From positions 3,658,001 to 3,722,000 of the forward strand of contig CP025776.1 of assembly GCA_002886105.1 (NCBI GenBank): a stretch of 64,000 nt of DNA, read 5' to 3'. Positions 19,790-31,813 of the stretch are shown here, in pieces. Both the position numbers and the translations under genes were made by a program. How positions within the stretch are numbered: the first letter of the stretch is position 1; each line of letters starts with the position of its first letter. A model generated the notes under the pieces. It ran no database searches, was not told the DNA's origin, and worked only from the letters and a program-made list of their open reading frames with translations. This DNA comes from Enterobacter sp. EA-1 (GTDB taxonomy: Bacteria; Pseudomonadota; Gammaproteobacteria; Enterobacterales; Enterobacteriaceae).

Positions 19790-20880
19790 ATGAGCAACAC
19801 TGATATTCGCGTCGTACCCGGCCCCGCTAACTACTATTCCCATGCCGGGAGCCTTGCGCGTTTGCACGATTTCTACAGCGCGGAGCAGCTCTCCCGCGCG
19901 GTGTGGATCTACGGCGAACGCGCCTTTGCTGGCGCAAAAGCGTTTCTGCCGGAAGGGTTTAATGCGCCGGTGCGAAGCATATTCTGTTTAAAGGCCACTG
20001 TAGCGAGCACGATGTTGGCGAGTTGGTTGAGCAAGCGGGGGATGACCGTGCAGTGGTGATTGGTGTGGGCGGTGGAGCACTGCTGGATACCGCCAAAGCG
20101 GTGGCGCGCCGTCTGGGTTTGCCGGTGGTGGCGATCCCGACCATTGCCGCGACCTGCGCAGCCCTGGACGCCGCTGTCGGTGTGGTACAACGATGCCGGG
20201 CAGGCGCTGCAATTCGAGATCTTCGACGACGCTAATTTTCTGGTGCTGGTGGAACCGCAGATTATCCTTAATGCCCCGGCGGAATATTTACTGGCGGGCA
20301 TTGGCGATACGCTGGCGAAATGGTACGAAGCGGTAGTGCTGGCGCCACAACCGGAAAATCTGCCGTTAACCGTGCGTCTGGGCATTAACGGCGCGCTGGC
20401 CATTCGCGACGTGTTACTGGAGAGCAGTGAACAGGCACTGGCCGATCAGCAGCACGGCGAGGTGACGCAGGCGTTTCGTGATGTGGTGGATGCCATTATC
20501 GCTGGCGGCGGTATGGTTGGCGGCCTTGGCGAGCGTTATACCCGCGTTGCGGCTGCACATGCGGTGCACAACGGGCTGACCGTGTTACCGCAAACGGATA
20601 AATTCCTGCATGGCACCAAAGTGGCTTACGGCATTCTGGTGCAGAGCGCCCTGCTCGGCCGAGGACGATGTGTTGGCGCAGCTGATTGACGCTTATCAGC
20701 GTTTCAACCTGCCGACCACGCTGGCCGCGCTGGATGTCGACATCACTCACCGCGCCGAACTGGACAAGGTGATTGCGCACACCCTGCGCCCGGTTGAATC
20801 TATTCATTATCTGCCGGTAGAACTCACCGCCGACACGCTACGTGCAGCGTTTGAAAAAGTGGAAACCCTATCGCGTTGAT
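19790..20880 (+). CDS. hcxA: hydroxycarboxylate dehydrogenase A HcxA (YbdH), iron-containing alcohol dehydrogenase family
   Basis: This protein of about 362 residues is very similar along its length to E. coli YbdH/HcxA, an NADPH-dependent reductase of 2-oxoacids related to glycerol dehydrogenase. The cofactor-binding loop is VIGVGGGALLDTAKAVARRLG. The metal-binding region includes AGIGDTLAKWYEA, HAVHNGLTVLPQ and LHGTKVAYGILVQSALLG. Breaks at 19975, 20165 and 20659-20664 are sequencing errors; at the last, CCGAGG for CCAGG restores LLGQDDVLAQL. In E. coli the gene neighbours ybdD and cstA; here the CDI locus separates them. Divergent from the sugar ABC operon, with MetJ-like boxes between. 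Confidence 0.92.
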
Positions 20881-20885
20881 TTCAG

Positions 20886-20911
20886 GCCCGGCGTGGGGTG
20901 CGACGCCGGGC
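20886..20911 (+). terminator. hairpin downstream of hcxA
   Basis: A perfect 9-bp stem, GCCCGGCGT-ggggtgcg-ACGCCGGGC, begins five bases after the hcxA stop. No T run follows, so it may act as a REP-like mRNA stabiliser or a weak terminator. The next 235 bases up to the immunity gene hold no gene I can support. Confidence 0.55.
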
Positions 20912-21145
20912 GAAATCCTATGCAGGTCAAAAGCTCCGGATCTCTGATTTAAGCTGGCATAGATATTGGGAAGGGGATCAATTATGCGCAGTTCAGAACG
21001 ACTAACCACGCATAATCAACGCTATATCTTGCGCCCTTCAGAAACCTGCGGAGGCGCAGACTGATAGCCGGAGACTCAGACAGTTGAGAGATTAACTTTT
21101 CGCCCCCATTTTTCTCTTATAAAACAGAATATTAAAGGCCCTTAT

Positions 21146-21344
21146 CTAGCAATTCCATTTAATATCAAAATCAGTGAGTTGATTATCAAGATACTCTTTT
21201 TTCAAACCAATAATCAAAACCTTCAGTATCTCCATGCTGCAAAATCAGGTAATACCCTCCTGTTTCACCAGCAGTATCATCAATAATTTGGATCTTCCAG
21301 CTTGCATACTCACCGCTATGCACAACACCTTCATTCAGAAGCAT
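21146..21344 (-). CDS. putative CDI immunity protein (CdiI-like)
   Basis: I do not recognise a named family. The frame starts at ATG 21344, nine bases after the stop of the toxin-bearing cdiA-like gene, with GAGGTG as ribosome-binding site overlapping that stop (TGA). It reads MLLNEGVVHSGEYASWKIQ, IIDDTAGETGGYYLILQHGD and EGFDYWFEKEYLDNQL, ending DFDIKWNC at TAG 21146-21148. One A too many in the run near 21197 hides the last 16 residues. The product has about 65 residues, is acidic and has no signal peptide, as expected for a cytoplasmic immunity protein that binds its cognate toxin. Position, coupling and low GC all match CdiI genes. Function is inferred from context. Confidence 0.65.
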
Positions 21345-21353
21345 GAACACACC

Positions 21354-24300
21354 TCAATTTTTATAAGGGACGTGATTATTAGAAATGTACTTCCCGTTTT
21401 CTGGGTTTTTAACTCCAAAATGAACATGTGGAACGCACGGCGCATGAGCTCCATCTATTGATGCAGAATCAATCCTAAACTCTTTTGTTCCATCAGCACT
21501 ATGATAAACACCTGACCTGGTTTACCGATCTCTTTGTAACCCGGGCCCCCAAGAATTTTAATCCTGCGGCTAATGCTTCATCTGTAGTCAATGTTGTTGA
21601 GCTGGTAAAGTTTTTCTTTCCAGACAAAGTCTCATTAATAACATTATCAATATTATTATTCGATTTTTCAGAAAGATAGACGATATCTTTTATGGAAAAT
21701 GGGTCAGAACCGAAGTTAAAAATATATCCCCCGGAGTTCACTTTCCTTCAGTGTTACCAGTATGGGTACTGCCGTTCTGGTCACGCTGATCTGGTGTGGT
21801 AAGTGTTGTATCCTGTTCGCCCCTGGTGACCCGGGTTTTCCAGCTTACCACCTGTGGGATCTTTATCTGCTATCGGCAGCGTTAAACGATCACCCCATGT
21901 CTGCGAACCAAACATTTCACGAGCCATTCCCTTACCACCGGTGATCTGCTCATCAAGATATTCAATCTGTTCGGGTGTCAGCTTTGCTATCCGGGCCGGA
22001 TCTCTTGAGGCTCCGGCCCGCATTGCTTCTTCTACCTGTTCACGGGTTAACCCGACAGCAATACCCATCTGATGCATTGCACCACGGCAGGTGGCATTCT
22101 TCACACATGCTTCAAGCGCTTCTTCACTCACTTTAATAATTGTGGCCAGCGAGTTATTCTCAACGGCGTTCTTGCCCGCCTGTGCGCCAGTGCCTGCAGA
22201 CGCCGTACTGTTACCCGCAAGCCCGCCTGCAATTCCCGAGGCGATGGTGGCCAGCATACTGATTTGCTGGCGATCCTGCTCGCTCAGATTGTCAGTGCGC
22301 CCACCGTAATAGTGATCGATGATGTAACGGGCTGCCACTTCACCGCTGAATGCCCCGCAGCACCAGCCACCGCATTTTTGCCGCTGTTCGCGGCAAGAGC
22401 GCCCCAGACAGCATGAGCCATCAGGTTCGCTTCCCTGTCATTGCCAGTTTCCGCCTTGATAAGACGGGCAACCAGCGGGTTTAGTCCCCCTGCCAGAGCC
22501 TGTCCCGAGGTTATCCGCTGACAGTCCTCCCAGCACACCGCCGATGGCCTGAACCACCATCTGGGGCGTACTGCCAATTCCATACTCCTTCATTTTGTTG
22601 CGGTAGGCATCCGTCTGGCGCAGCGCGTCTTCACTCATCCCCGCATTTTTCGGATCCTTCCGGGCCTCTTCCAGAGCGGCCATATCACCTTGGGTACGGA
22701 CGATATCGCCCATCTGCCCCGTTATCTGACTGATAAGCTGTGCTTCCTGTAGACGCCGCTGCTCCTTCTCCTTGTCAAATATCGGTGCCACACTGCCATT
22801 TGCGTTTTCCGTATCGCGGCTGAGTCCGGCTACATCCTGCTGTTGCTTGTCCGGGGCGCGGACAATGATACTGCCCGTACTGACGGCCGATGACGTGGTG
22901 CCGTCAGCATGGCCTTCGCTGCCACCACCCGCGACCAGCGAGTTCCCCATATTGGCAAGCGCATTACCGGCCAGTTGTGAGCCGAGGCTACCGCCACTAC
23001 TGCTCATCCCCGCCGACACGCCGGTATGGCTGGTTTTGTAGTCAGCCTGATTATGAATATCCCTCCAGCCCAGCGTACCGGTGTCCGGGGGAGTTTCTGT
23101 CGGCAGGTGCCGTGGAGGCAATCACCGCACCATCAAGCTGCGTATGGTTACCCGCCGTGATATCAAATCCGCCCAGACCGGCGAAAATACCGCTCTGTTC
23201 ATTAACGGAATTGTAGTTGCTGTGGATTTTATCCAGGGCTTGCGCTGCCATAACCGCCGCCACCGGCTCCCCAGTGTAAAGCTGCCGCCTGCCGACGCGC
23301 TGGCCTGACGACTGTCGTAGCGGTCGCTGTCCTGAAGGCTGGTTATGGTAAGGTCACGGCCCACCCCGGCCGTCACGGTCTCACCGCTGGCCTGCGCACC
23401 GCTAAGCGTGGTATCGCGTCCGCTGGAGAGATTCAGGTGATGACCGGCATCAACTGTTGTCTCGCGCCACGTCGTACCGTTGCCTTTCTCCCTGCCATTC
23501 GACGCATCTGCGTTACCGTAGATACTTATTCCGGTGTTCTGGCCCAGTCCGATACTGACGCCAATATTACCGCCCCGGCTGCTGTTACTGGCAGAGTTCT
23601 GCTGAGTGTCCGAAGAGGCAACCAGCAATATGTCCTTGTCTGCATCGAGGCGAACATCGTTTCCGGCCTTCAACTGGCTGCCAGCCACAATGATATCGCC
23701 GCTACTCTGGCTTTTTACCCTGACCGGTAGCTGTAATGTCCGGTTATTACCGGCGGTGATCGTTGAACCAGACGACACACTGGATGACTGGTGAGATTCC
23801 GATTTTCCGCTCTGGCCACCCACCGAGATACTGATCCCGATGGCATTACCCGGGTTGCCGCTGGAGGATGACTGCTGCACGGCCTGCCCTGCCTGTACAC
23901 CGGACAGAACTGACTGTGTGCCTTTCAAAGCAGCCAGACGGTCGTCTTCATAGCGGCCTGCCGCTTTTGCCGACTCTGCCGCGTTAACTGCAGCTTCGAC
24001 CGCAGACCCGCCAATACCGATGCTCAGCCCGCCAGAGCTGTACCGGTATGTCTCATCCCGGGTGCGCTCATCCCGACCGGGATCAATGATCACACTGTCA
24101 CCCTTCAGCCGGATATCCTGACCCGCGATCACATCCGAACCGCTGACGTGCAACTGGTTGCCTGCTGTGATCCTGACATCCTGACCTACAGACCCGATGG
24201 TGCTGGCACTCTGGCTTTGCGTGGTGCCTTTCTCTTTCAGCTCATGGCGGCTACTGCTTTTGCCAAACGTCACGCTGAGTCCGCCGCCCCCGAAGGCTCC

Positions 24301-27300
24301 GCTGCGTTTTTCCTCTTTCAGCTTCCAGTACATATCCGTATTGGTAGCCGCTTCAACAGAGACGTTGTTTGCTGCGGACAGGGCAACATCCCGGTCACCC
24401 ACCACCGACGAGCCCGAAATCCCGAGGTCATGGACGGCCATCACCGTGACATTATCACCGCTGACCAGCGAGCCCTTTTCGCGGGTGCTGCCCGATTCCG
24501 TGATGGTTTTTTTGGTTGCTGTTCCCGAGGAAGCCACCACCGGTCACCTTCTTCTCTTTATGACTGTGGTCGCTTTCTGTCGCAGTGGTGATACTGATAT
24601 CCCGGCCTGCCGCCAGCGCAACGTCCTCAGTGGCGACCACCGATGAGGCGGCCACGTTCAGATCCTGCCCTGCAGACATGATGATATCACCGCCTGATGT
24701 CAGGGGAACTCCCCGTCTGTCTGACGGTATCCGAGTTTCAGAAGTCCGGGTGGTCAGCTTCTTACGGTCATCGAACTCTTCACTGTGGGCACGGGTTTCC
24801 AGCGCGGCAATATCAATGTTCCTGCCGGCAGACAGCGTCATATCCCCGTCTGATTCCAGCTGACTGCCGCTCATCAGGATATCTTTCCCGGCACGCAGGC
24901 TCAGGTTCTCATCAGAGTGGATAAGAGCACCGGCGGTCGGTTTCCGTCCGGAAAGCACATCTTTCTGGCCGCGCCAGTGGTCTTCCCCGCTCTGCGTGAG
25001 GTTGCTGATACTGCCGTTTATTGTCTCCAGTCCGACGGCCTTACCACTTATTATCGAGCTCACATTGAGGATGTCATTGCCGGCCAGCAGCTCCAGCTGT
25101 TCTCCGGCATCCAGCACAGCGTTACCGCTGTTACTAATGGTATCCGCAGCCGTCACCGACAGATTTTTATCCGCGCTGACGGAGCTGCCGTTGTTCGCAA
25201 TGTTGCCGGTGCTCAGACTGACATTATTTCCGGCGATAACGCTGCCGTTTCTGACCGTCACATCATCTGGCGCAAGATACAGACGGGGGACCAGTACGCG
25301 CTGGCCGTTTATCACTATCCCTTCATACCAAAGGATACTGCCAGTAAGACGTCCGATCTGGTCAGCCGTCAGCGATACGCCAAATTCCAGACCCAGCGCC
25401 TTCTGCTGACGCGCAGCCGAATCCATCAGGTACTGCATCTGCTCAAGATCCGAGCCCACACCATTGATATAGCGGTTGCCGATTTGGTTCAGCAGGGCAT
25501 TGCTCACATAGCGCGTATCAAACGCGGCATCACCGAGAAAGCGGTAATCCTTTTCAGGTGCCAGTTCCGAGGGCGGTCAAGCAAGTAAGATGACCCCCGA
25601 GGAACTTCTGTTCATCCGTGAAGAGGGCGCGGGTCTCACGGGGAGGTGCCTCCGGCTGGATTCCCAGCATTTTATACAGATCGCCGAAGAGTTGCGGATC
25701 CAGTTCCCCCAAGCCCGTTCAGGTTCGGATTCATTGTGATGAGATACGGACTCTGAGGATCCGTTGAAACAATGAAGAAACCGTTATCCCCGGACGGCAG
25801 GGGTAAGCGCCAGTATCAACCGCCGGCCTGTTGGCTGGCTGTGATCTGTCCCGGTCTAATATCTCCGGCGGGTTGCGCGTTACCGGACAAGGAACCCGGT
25901 GTCGTTCCGCCCTGTATCTGTACCAGAGCCGACTGTAGTTGATCCTTCCACGCCGGACTCCCCACGCTGAGGTGCTCTGCCCTGCCCGGTGCAAGCAGTT
26001 GCTGACCGTTACCAGTGCTCACACGCCCGGGCAGATTTAGTACAGGCTGGCGCAGGGTACTGCTGACCTTACCGGTATTCGAATCCATCGCACCGTTGTT
26101 AATCTGCTGCATAAATGAAGCCATCAGTGTGCTGCCCGCCTGCAGCACTGAACGGAACGGCGTCCCCTGCGTCACCTCTTCACGGTAACCGGAGCGCGCC
26201 TTATAGCGCAGCTCCACAGAATTGTAGGCATCATCAAAATCATAGGTGACGTAGCGGGTGACCGTTTCCGGGAACCGAGGAGCGGTTATTCAACGTGTTG
26301 CCGCTCAGCGTCATGCTGCCGGAGGCAAGAATATTGCTGGCTTCATTATCCAGCGTGTCGGCATGAACGGTGGCATTGCCACCCGCGTTGATAAGCCCGG
26401 CGCCGCCCTCTGCCGTCACGGCAAGGGAGGATTTCGCGACGGCAAATTCCAGTGTTTTATAGCCTGACTTCGGTTTCGGCACCTGAATGGTGCCCCCGCC
26501 AAACGGCCCTGATGAATAGTTCGGGTTACACGGGTCATCCCCGAGGCTCGTCGGGCAGGGGGATCACATCGAAGGAGACCCGGATCCTCCCAGCCTACCG
26601 GAATATCTGCTTTCGTTGGCGTCAGCCGGTATTTGCTCATCAGATTTTCAGTGACGGCTTCCCCGGTCTTCATCCCGGACCGGGTGTTACGGAGCCGGTA
26701 TTAATGTTCAGGTCGCCCTGAAGCGTCTCAATGGTACCGGACTGGTTCAGCACCTCGCTGTTACGCTGGCCGTCCGCGTTTTTCTGGATACGCAGACGGT
26801 TACCGGCCGGGGATATCCCCCTGCAGGTTATGCAGAATACCGGCAAACAAATCCATGTTTGTACCGGCATACAGCAGGGCAGTGTTCACCAGCGTTCCGG
26901 CGACGTTTATCGTCAATCCGCCAGAAGTTCCTGTAAATCCGTCATTCGTGGCATTTCCCCGGCTGGTCAGGATCACATCACCACCGGCCTGAAGTTTTCC
27001 TGCCGCGTTCAGAACCCGAGGGCTGGCGGCGCTGATCAGACCGCCCCCGTTCCCTATATTCAACGAGCCGTTATTGATGAATGCTCCGCCTGCCGTCAGG
27101 TTGATGCGTTCGCCCTGCAGGGTGCCACTGGTGGTAATGGCATTTTGGCTGTCAACTGACAGCACCCCACCGGCCGCCGGTATTCGTGGCGGTAAAGGCA
27201 TTCACCAGTTGCAGAGTCAAATCTCCGCTGGCAATAATTTGTCCGGCCTGCGCCAGCGAACTGGCAACCAGTGACAGCCCGCCGCCGCTGTACAATTTTC

Positions 27301-30300
27301 CGTTCGCAGTCAGGTCAACACGCTCAGCATCTACCGACGCTGACTGACGGCCCAGCACGGTTCCGCTGTGCGTCTGCTGTTTATGTTTCAGGGTCAGCGA
27401 ACCTGCCTGCAGCGTACCGCTGTTATTCAGGGTGTCACCGCTGTCGCCCCCGTCCACTACCACCTGTCCGGTGTTGGTGAACGCGGCCGCATTCAGCGCA
27501 AGCGACATAGCCTGAAGCCAGCCAGTATTATTCAGCTCAGGTGTATCAAGCGTCATCGCTCCCCCCGGCAAGGATGCGGCCATTCCCACTGAGCTGGCGG
27601 GAGAAGGTCAGCCCGGTATCCGTGCCACCTGGAGAAGTCCGTAATTGATGAATTCAGGTGCTTTAACAGACAGGTTTTTGCCGCTCTGGATCACCCCGCG
27701 GCGTCATTCGTAGTGTTTCCGATGGTGACGAGCGTCAGGCCATTATCAGCCTGAATGCGTCCGCCATTTGTCAGTGCAGAGGCGCGGAGATCCACCTCCC
27801 CCCCCATCATGCGCCCATTATTACTTAGCGTGTCGGTCTTCACCGTCAGTGTGTTGCCTGACAACAGGGCCCCGCCGTTATCCAGCGTCAGTTGTCCGGT
27901 TCGGACGTCCAGCTGTTCCAAACCACTACTTTCACCGCTACTTCAGGGTATCACTCTCAATCAGGAGATTCTTTGCCCGCCATTGCCCCTGATGGGTAAT
28001 GGTCAGTGCTTTACGGTTGCACGACCATTTGAGGAAATCTGTGCGCCACTGCCAGTGGTCAGATCACCGGTCAGCGTCAGATCCAGTGCGTCCGATGCCC
28101 CATGGCCCCATCCCCCCGGTTCAGCGTCTGCCCATGAATCAGGATACGCTCGCCCTCAGTTACCACTGTAGTTGCTGAGCGTTTTCCCGCTCAGTGTCAG
28201 CAATCCCTGCGTCAGTATTTTACCGGATGCCGTATTATCCAGTACCGAGGCTGTCGTGGAGTGAGCGTGGAGCCCATTCAGCCCCGTCAACGTACCGCTG
28301 TTAGTGATCCCCGGACTGTGAAGTGGAAAGCGTATCGCCCTGAATGACCCCCGCTGTTTGTCAGCATATTTCCGCCAAGACGCATCTCGCCCTCGGCTCA
28401 GTAGCTGCCCGGTGTTGGTGAGCGTCCTGCTGCGTATATCACTGTCGCCATTGCTCATCAGCTCGCCATTCTGCGTCAGCAGTCCGGCGACAACCGAGGA
28501 CAGGCGACCAGCAGCACACCGTTATGCAGCCAGTCCGCTGCACTGACTGTGACATTACGTCCCTGAATCGTGCCGGAAGACGTCAGTGCGTCATCCGCCC
28601 CGGATAGCAACATCCCCGCCAGACAACAGGCGGGCCTCCCGCCGGTATCAATTTGCCGGGCGGCCAGTGTCAGGGCGTTCATCCCTGGACAAGACCGCTG
28701 ATACCCGAGGACATCTGCCGTCAGCTTCCAGCGCATCCGCCGCCAGCGTGCCACTGTTACTGAGCGCGGTGGCGCGGACATCCGCACTGCCCTCACCCGG
28801 ATAAGGCCCCGGTTATCCAGACCGGCACTCTGAATGACCAGCGAAGCAATTCTCCGCCGGTCTGGTTATACAGGTTGCCGGAAAGACGCAGATCCAGACC
28901 GTCTGCCACCGGGTATCCGGCGTTTGTAAAGGTGTCGCCATCCAGCGCCAGTTGCCCGTTCACCTGCAGCAGACCATGGTTTTCCGACCCGATAAGCGAG
29001 GGCGAGGTCGCTGCCGGAGAGGATTTGCCCGTCGCGGCCGTTAACCAGCCGGGGAACATTCAGCCTCAGCGACTGATTACCCTTCACCACTCCGTTATTT
29101 TCCAGCGAGGAAAGCGACAGCGCCATGTCTTCAGCTGCCACCGTGCCTCCGTTCTGCAACCCGCCAGCTGCCACGTCCAGCGAACCGTACCCGAGCAGGC
29201 GTCCCGGATTCACGAGCGCATCGCTCAACTGAATATCTGCGGAAGACAGGGGTGCGAAGCGTCCCGCTGTTGGACAAATGCTCACCTTTCAGTACCGGTG
29301 CGATCGGCCTGAATTTCTCCGGCATTATCCGGCGTACTGCCGGTAAGACTCAGCAGGCCATCGGTATATATCAGGCCGTCCTGAAGGTTATTCAGCGACA
29401 CCTCCGACAGCGAAATGTCTGAACCACTGATATCCCCGCTGTTAACAAGCCTGCCGTTGCGCAGGCCAAACCCACAATGATTTTTCCGGCACTGGAGACA
29501 TCCGTACTGCCCAGTTGCAGATTCCCACTCGGTGGTGACTGTCCCCATCGCCCGGTTTTCGAGTAGACGGGTCGTCAGATTCAGGGTCTGCTGCCCCTGT
29601 ATCAGTCCGCTGTTCACCAGTATCGGTGGCTGATCGTGAGCGAGGAGGCCGTCAGTGTACCGGTGTTGGTCAGAACAGCGGTACCGGCGTCAAATGTCCC
29701 GGCCGAACTTTACCGCCGGTCAGGGTGTCACTGGCAGACAGACGCAGGCTGCCCGTAGCCGCCTGCGTACCGTCAAGCTGTGCCGATCGGACATCCACCA
29801 CCATGCTGTTACCCTGAAGCTGCGAGGTGGATGGTCCGAGTGAACTCTAACGGAAGCCGCTCCGCCTGCACTGGTTTCCCCGGCAAGCACGGTGTCCCGG
29901 GTATCCAGCGTCGAGCCGCCACTGTGCACGTGACCGATTTATCACTGGCAGTCCAGTTGTCGCGGTGGCAATCAGTCCTTTCGCCCCGGAGAGCGTCCCG
30001 CTGTTATCCACTTGTGTGGCCGAAAGCGTCAGTACATCATCACTGACCAGTGCACCGCTGTTGTCCAGCCAGCCGGAGGCTGAAACGATGGTTTTTCCTT
30101 TTGCGCCCGTATCGCCCGCCAGAGTGATATTTCGGGCACCGATATCCAGCGAGGAGGCACTCTTCAGGTCACCGGTACTGGTGAGGTCCGTCGCACGGAC
30201 CGTCAGGCTGCCCTGAACGGTACCGCTACTGATCAGCGAACCTGTTTTCAGCGTCGCATCCGCACCAGCCGCCGGGGGTTCCGCTGTTGTCCAGAGTGGC

Positions 30301-31809
30301 GGAGGTCACCGCCAGAGACTGACCGGCTACGGTACGTCCTTTCAGGGTAGTATGGCCCGTAGAAATCAGGGCAACACTGCCGCCGGCGCTGGTTTCAGCC
30401 CCGCGTTCCTGAGTCACAACCCCACCATTAAGGGTAATATCCGTGCCACTCAGGCTCCCCGCGTTGTGTCAGGTCACCGCCAGTGACCGACACGTTCTGC
30501 CCGGCCACCAGAACGCCATCAAGCGTGGCAGTCTGTTCTGCGTCGAGAGAGAGATGCCGTGGCACTGAGCTCCGTCCCGGTCGCTACCGTTTTTGCTTTT
30601 ACCGTTGCATCCTGCCCGGCAATGTTCTTCCCGGACAGAACAGCGCTGTCTCTTACAGTGACGGTAAAATTACTACCGGCACCAGCCTGAGCATCAGCGC
30701 TCTGGGCGAGGTTTCCGGCGGTAAGCAGAGTATCGGACGTTGCGGTAAGCGAACCCCCTTGCTGCGCCAGTTTCCCGTCCGTCGTCAGTTGAAGGGTTCT
30801 TCCGGACGCGATACGGGCATTATCCAGCGTCAACCCGTTCCTGCCGGTGACAGTCAGGTTACCGCTCGCCTGATGGTCTCCGGAAAGCGCAACCTCCCTC
30901 CCGGTTGCCGTGGTGTTGCCATTGGCGAGGCTGTTTTTCACGCTCATTCTGCCGTTCGCATCCAGCGTGATGTCGCCCTCGGCGCGCCGTCAGGTTGCCG
31001 AGGTTGACCCCCACCCCTTTTCCGTCGAGGACCAGATGAATACGGTTGGCGTACATCCCGCCCAGCGCACCGGTGTCGACCGCCACCACGGGCGCCGCCC
31101 CCTTCTCCGGCAATCGCCGTCGCTTTCCCGCCCGCATCCACCCGGTTCGCCCCGCTGGTGACGGTCAAATCCTTCGCATGGATGGCGGCGTTCACTTCGG
31201 TGGCGCGGGCAATCAGCGACAGTGCGTCGCTGCTGCCGGCATCCAGCCCCCTTCCCTTCCACGGTGAGGGTGCCCTTCGTCACCTCCAGCGCCGAGAGGT
31301 TGCCCGCCGCGTCAAACTGCGGCTTACCGGTGGTCAGGGTGGCATTCGGCGTGTTGATAAACCCGCAGCCGTTACAGGTGATGCCGTACGGGTTGGCGAC
31401 CATCACGTTCGCCGCTTTACCGCCCACCTCGGTGTAGCCCTGCATGTGAACGGCTGCCGCCGGTCACTTCGTTGATGATGCCTCTGGCTTCCTGCCCGGC
31501 GCGCAGGTTCGGGTTGTTCTGGATAAGCCCGCCAAGCTGCGTCTGCGTCAGCTGCCCGGTGGCATTATTGAGGATGAGCCCCTCCGGGCCGACGTTGTAC
31601 TCGTTAAACCGGTTGTGCGAGATACCCGCGCCGTTCGGCGTGGCAATGTTCACCACCGGCACACCGTTGGCGGCTTTATCCATGGTCGCCGGGCCGTCCG
31701 GCGTGATGGCGGCGGCAAAGGACGGGGCCACCGGCTGCCAGACCAGCAGGCTGATTATCAGCCAGCTCAGTGCGCGCTGGGAGAAACGAACCGGTTTATC
31801 GGTATGCAT
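21354..31809 (-). CDS. cdiA: CdiA/FhaB-like two-partner-secretion effector with VENN pretoxin and C-terminal toxin
   Basis: This is a giant exoprotein of roughly 3,480 residues. It has an extended signal peptide ([17 protein letters not shown]), then the TPS secretion domain with the NPNL (about residue 98) and NPYG (about residue 138) motifs. A long filament of hemagglutinin repeats follows, then an FHA-2 type region (22.5-25.5 kb), and the pretoxin junction AVENNSL near residue 3215 (22.15 kb). After VENN come about 270 residues. The last 130 or so are AT-rich and include [30 protein letters not shown] and [20 protein letters not shown]. In CDI systems this tail is delivered into neighbouring cells as a toxin. 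About 25 frameshifts interrupt the gene; those at 22505, 24525, 26275, 26541, 28391 and 28705 are CCGAGG/CCTCGG errors. Toxin activity is unassigned. Confidence 0.85.
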
Positions 31810-31813
31810 CTTT

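Noticed and set aside
20824-21009. Minus-strand frame downstream of the immunity gene, considered as a second immunity gene
   Set aside because: It overlaps the hcxA 3' end and the hairpin, and its composition and start are unconvincing.
21234-21461. 75-residue plus-strand frame across the toxin end and immunity start
   Set aside because: It overlaps the restored toxin and immunity genes on the other strand, has no ribosome-binding site, and has no recognisable sequence.
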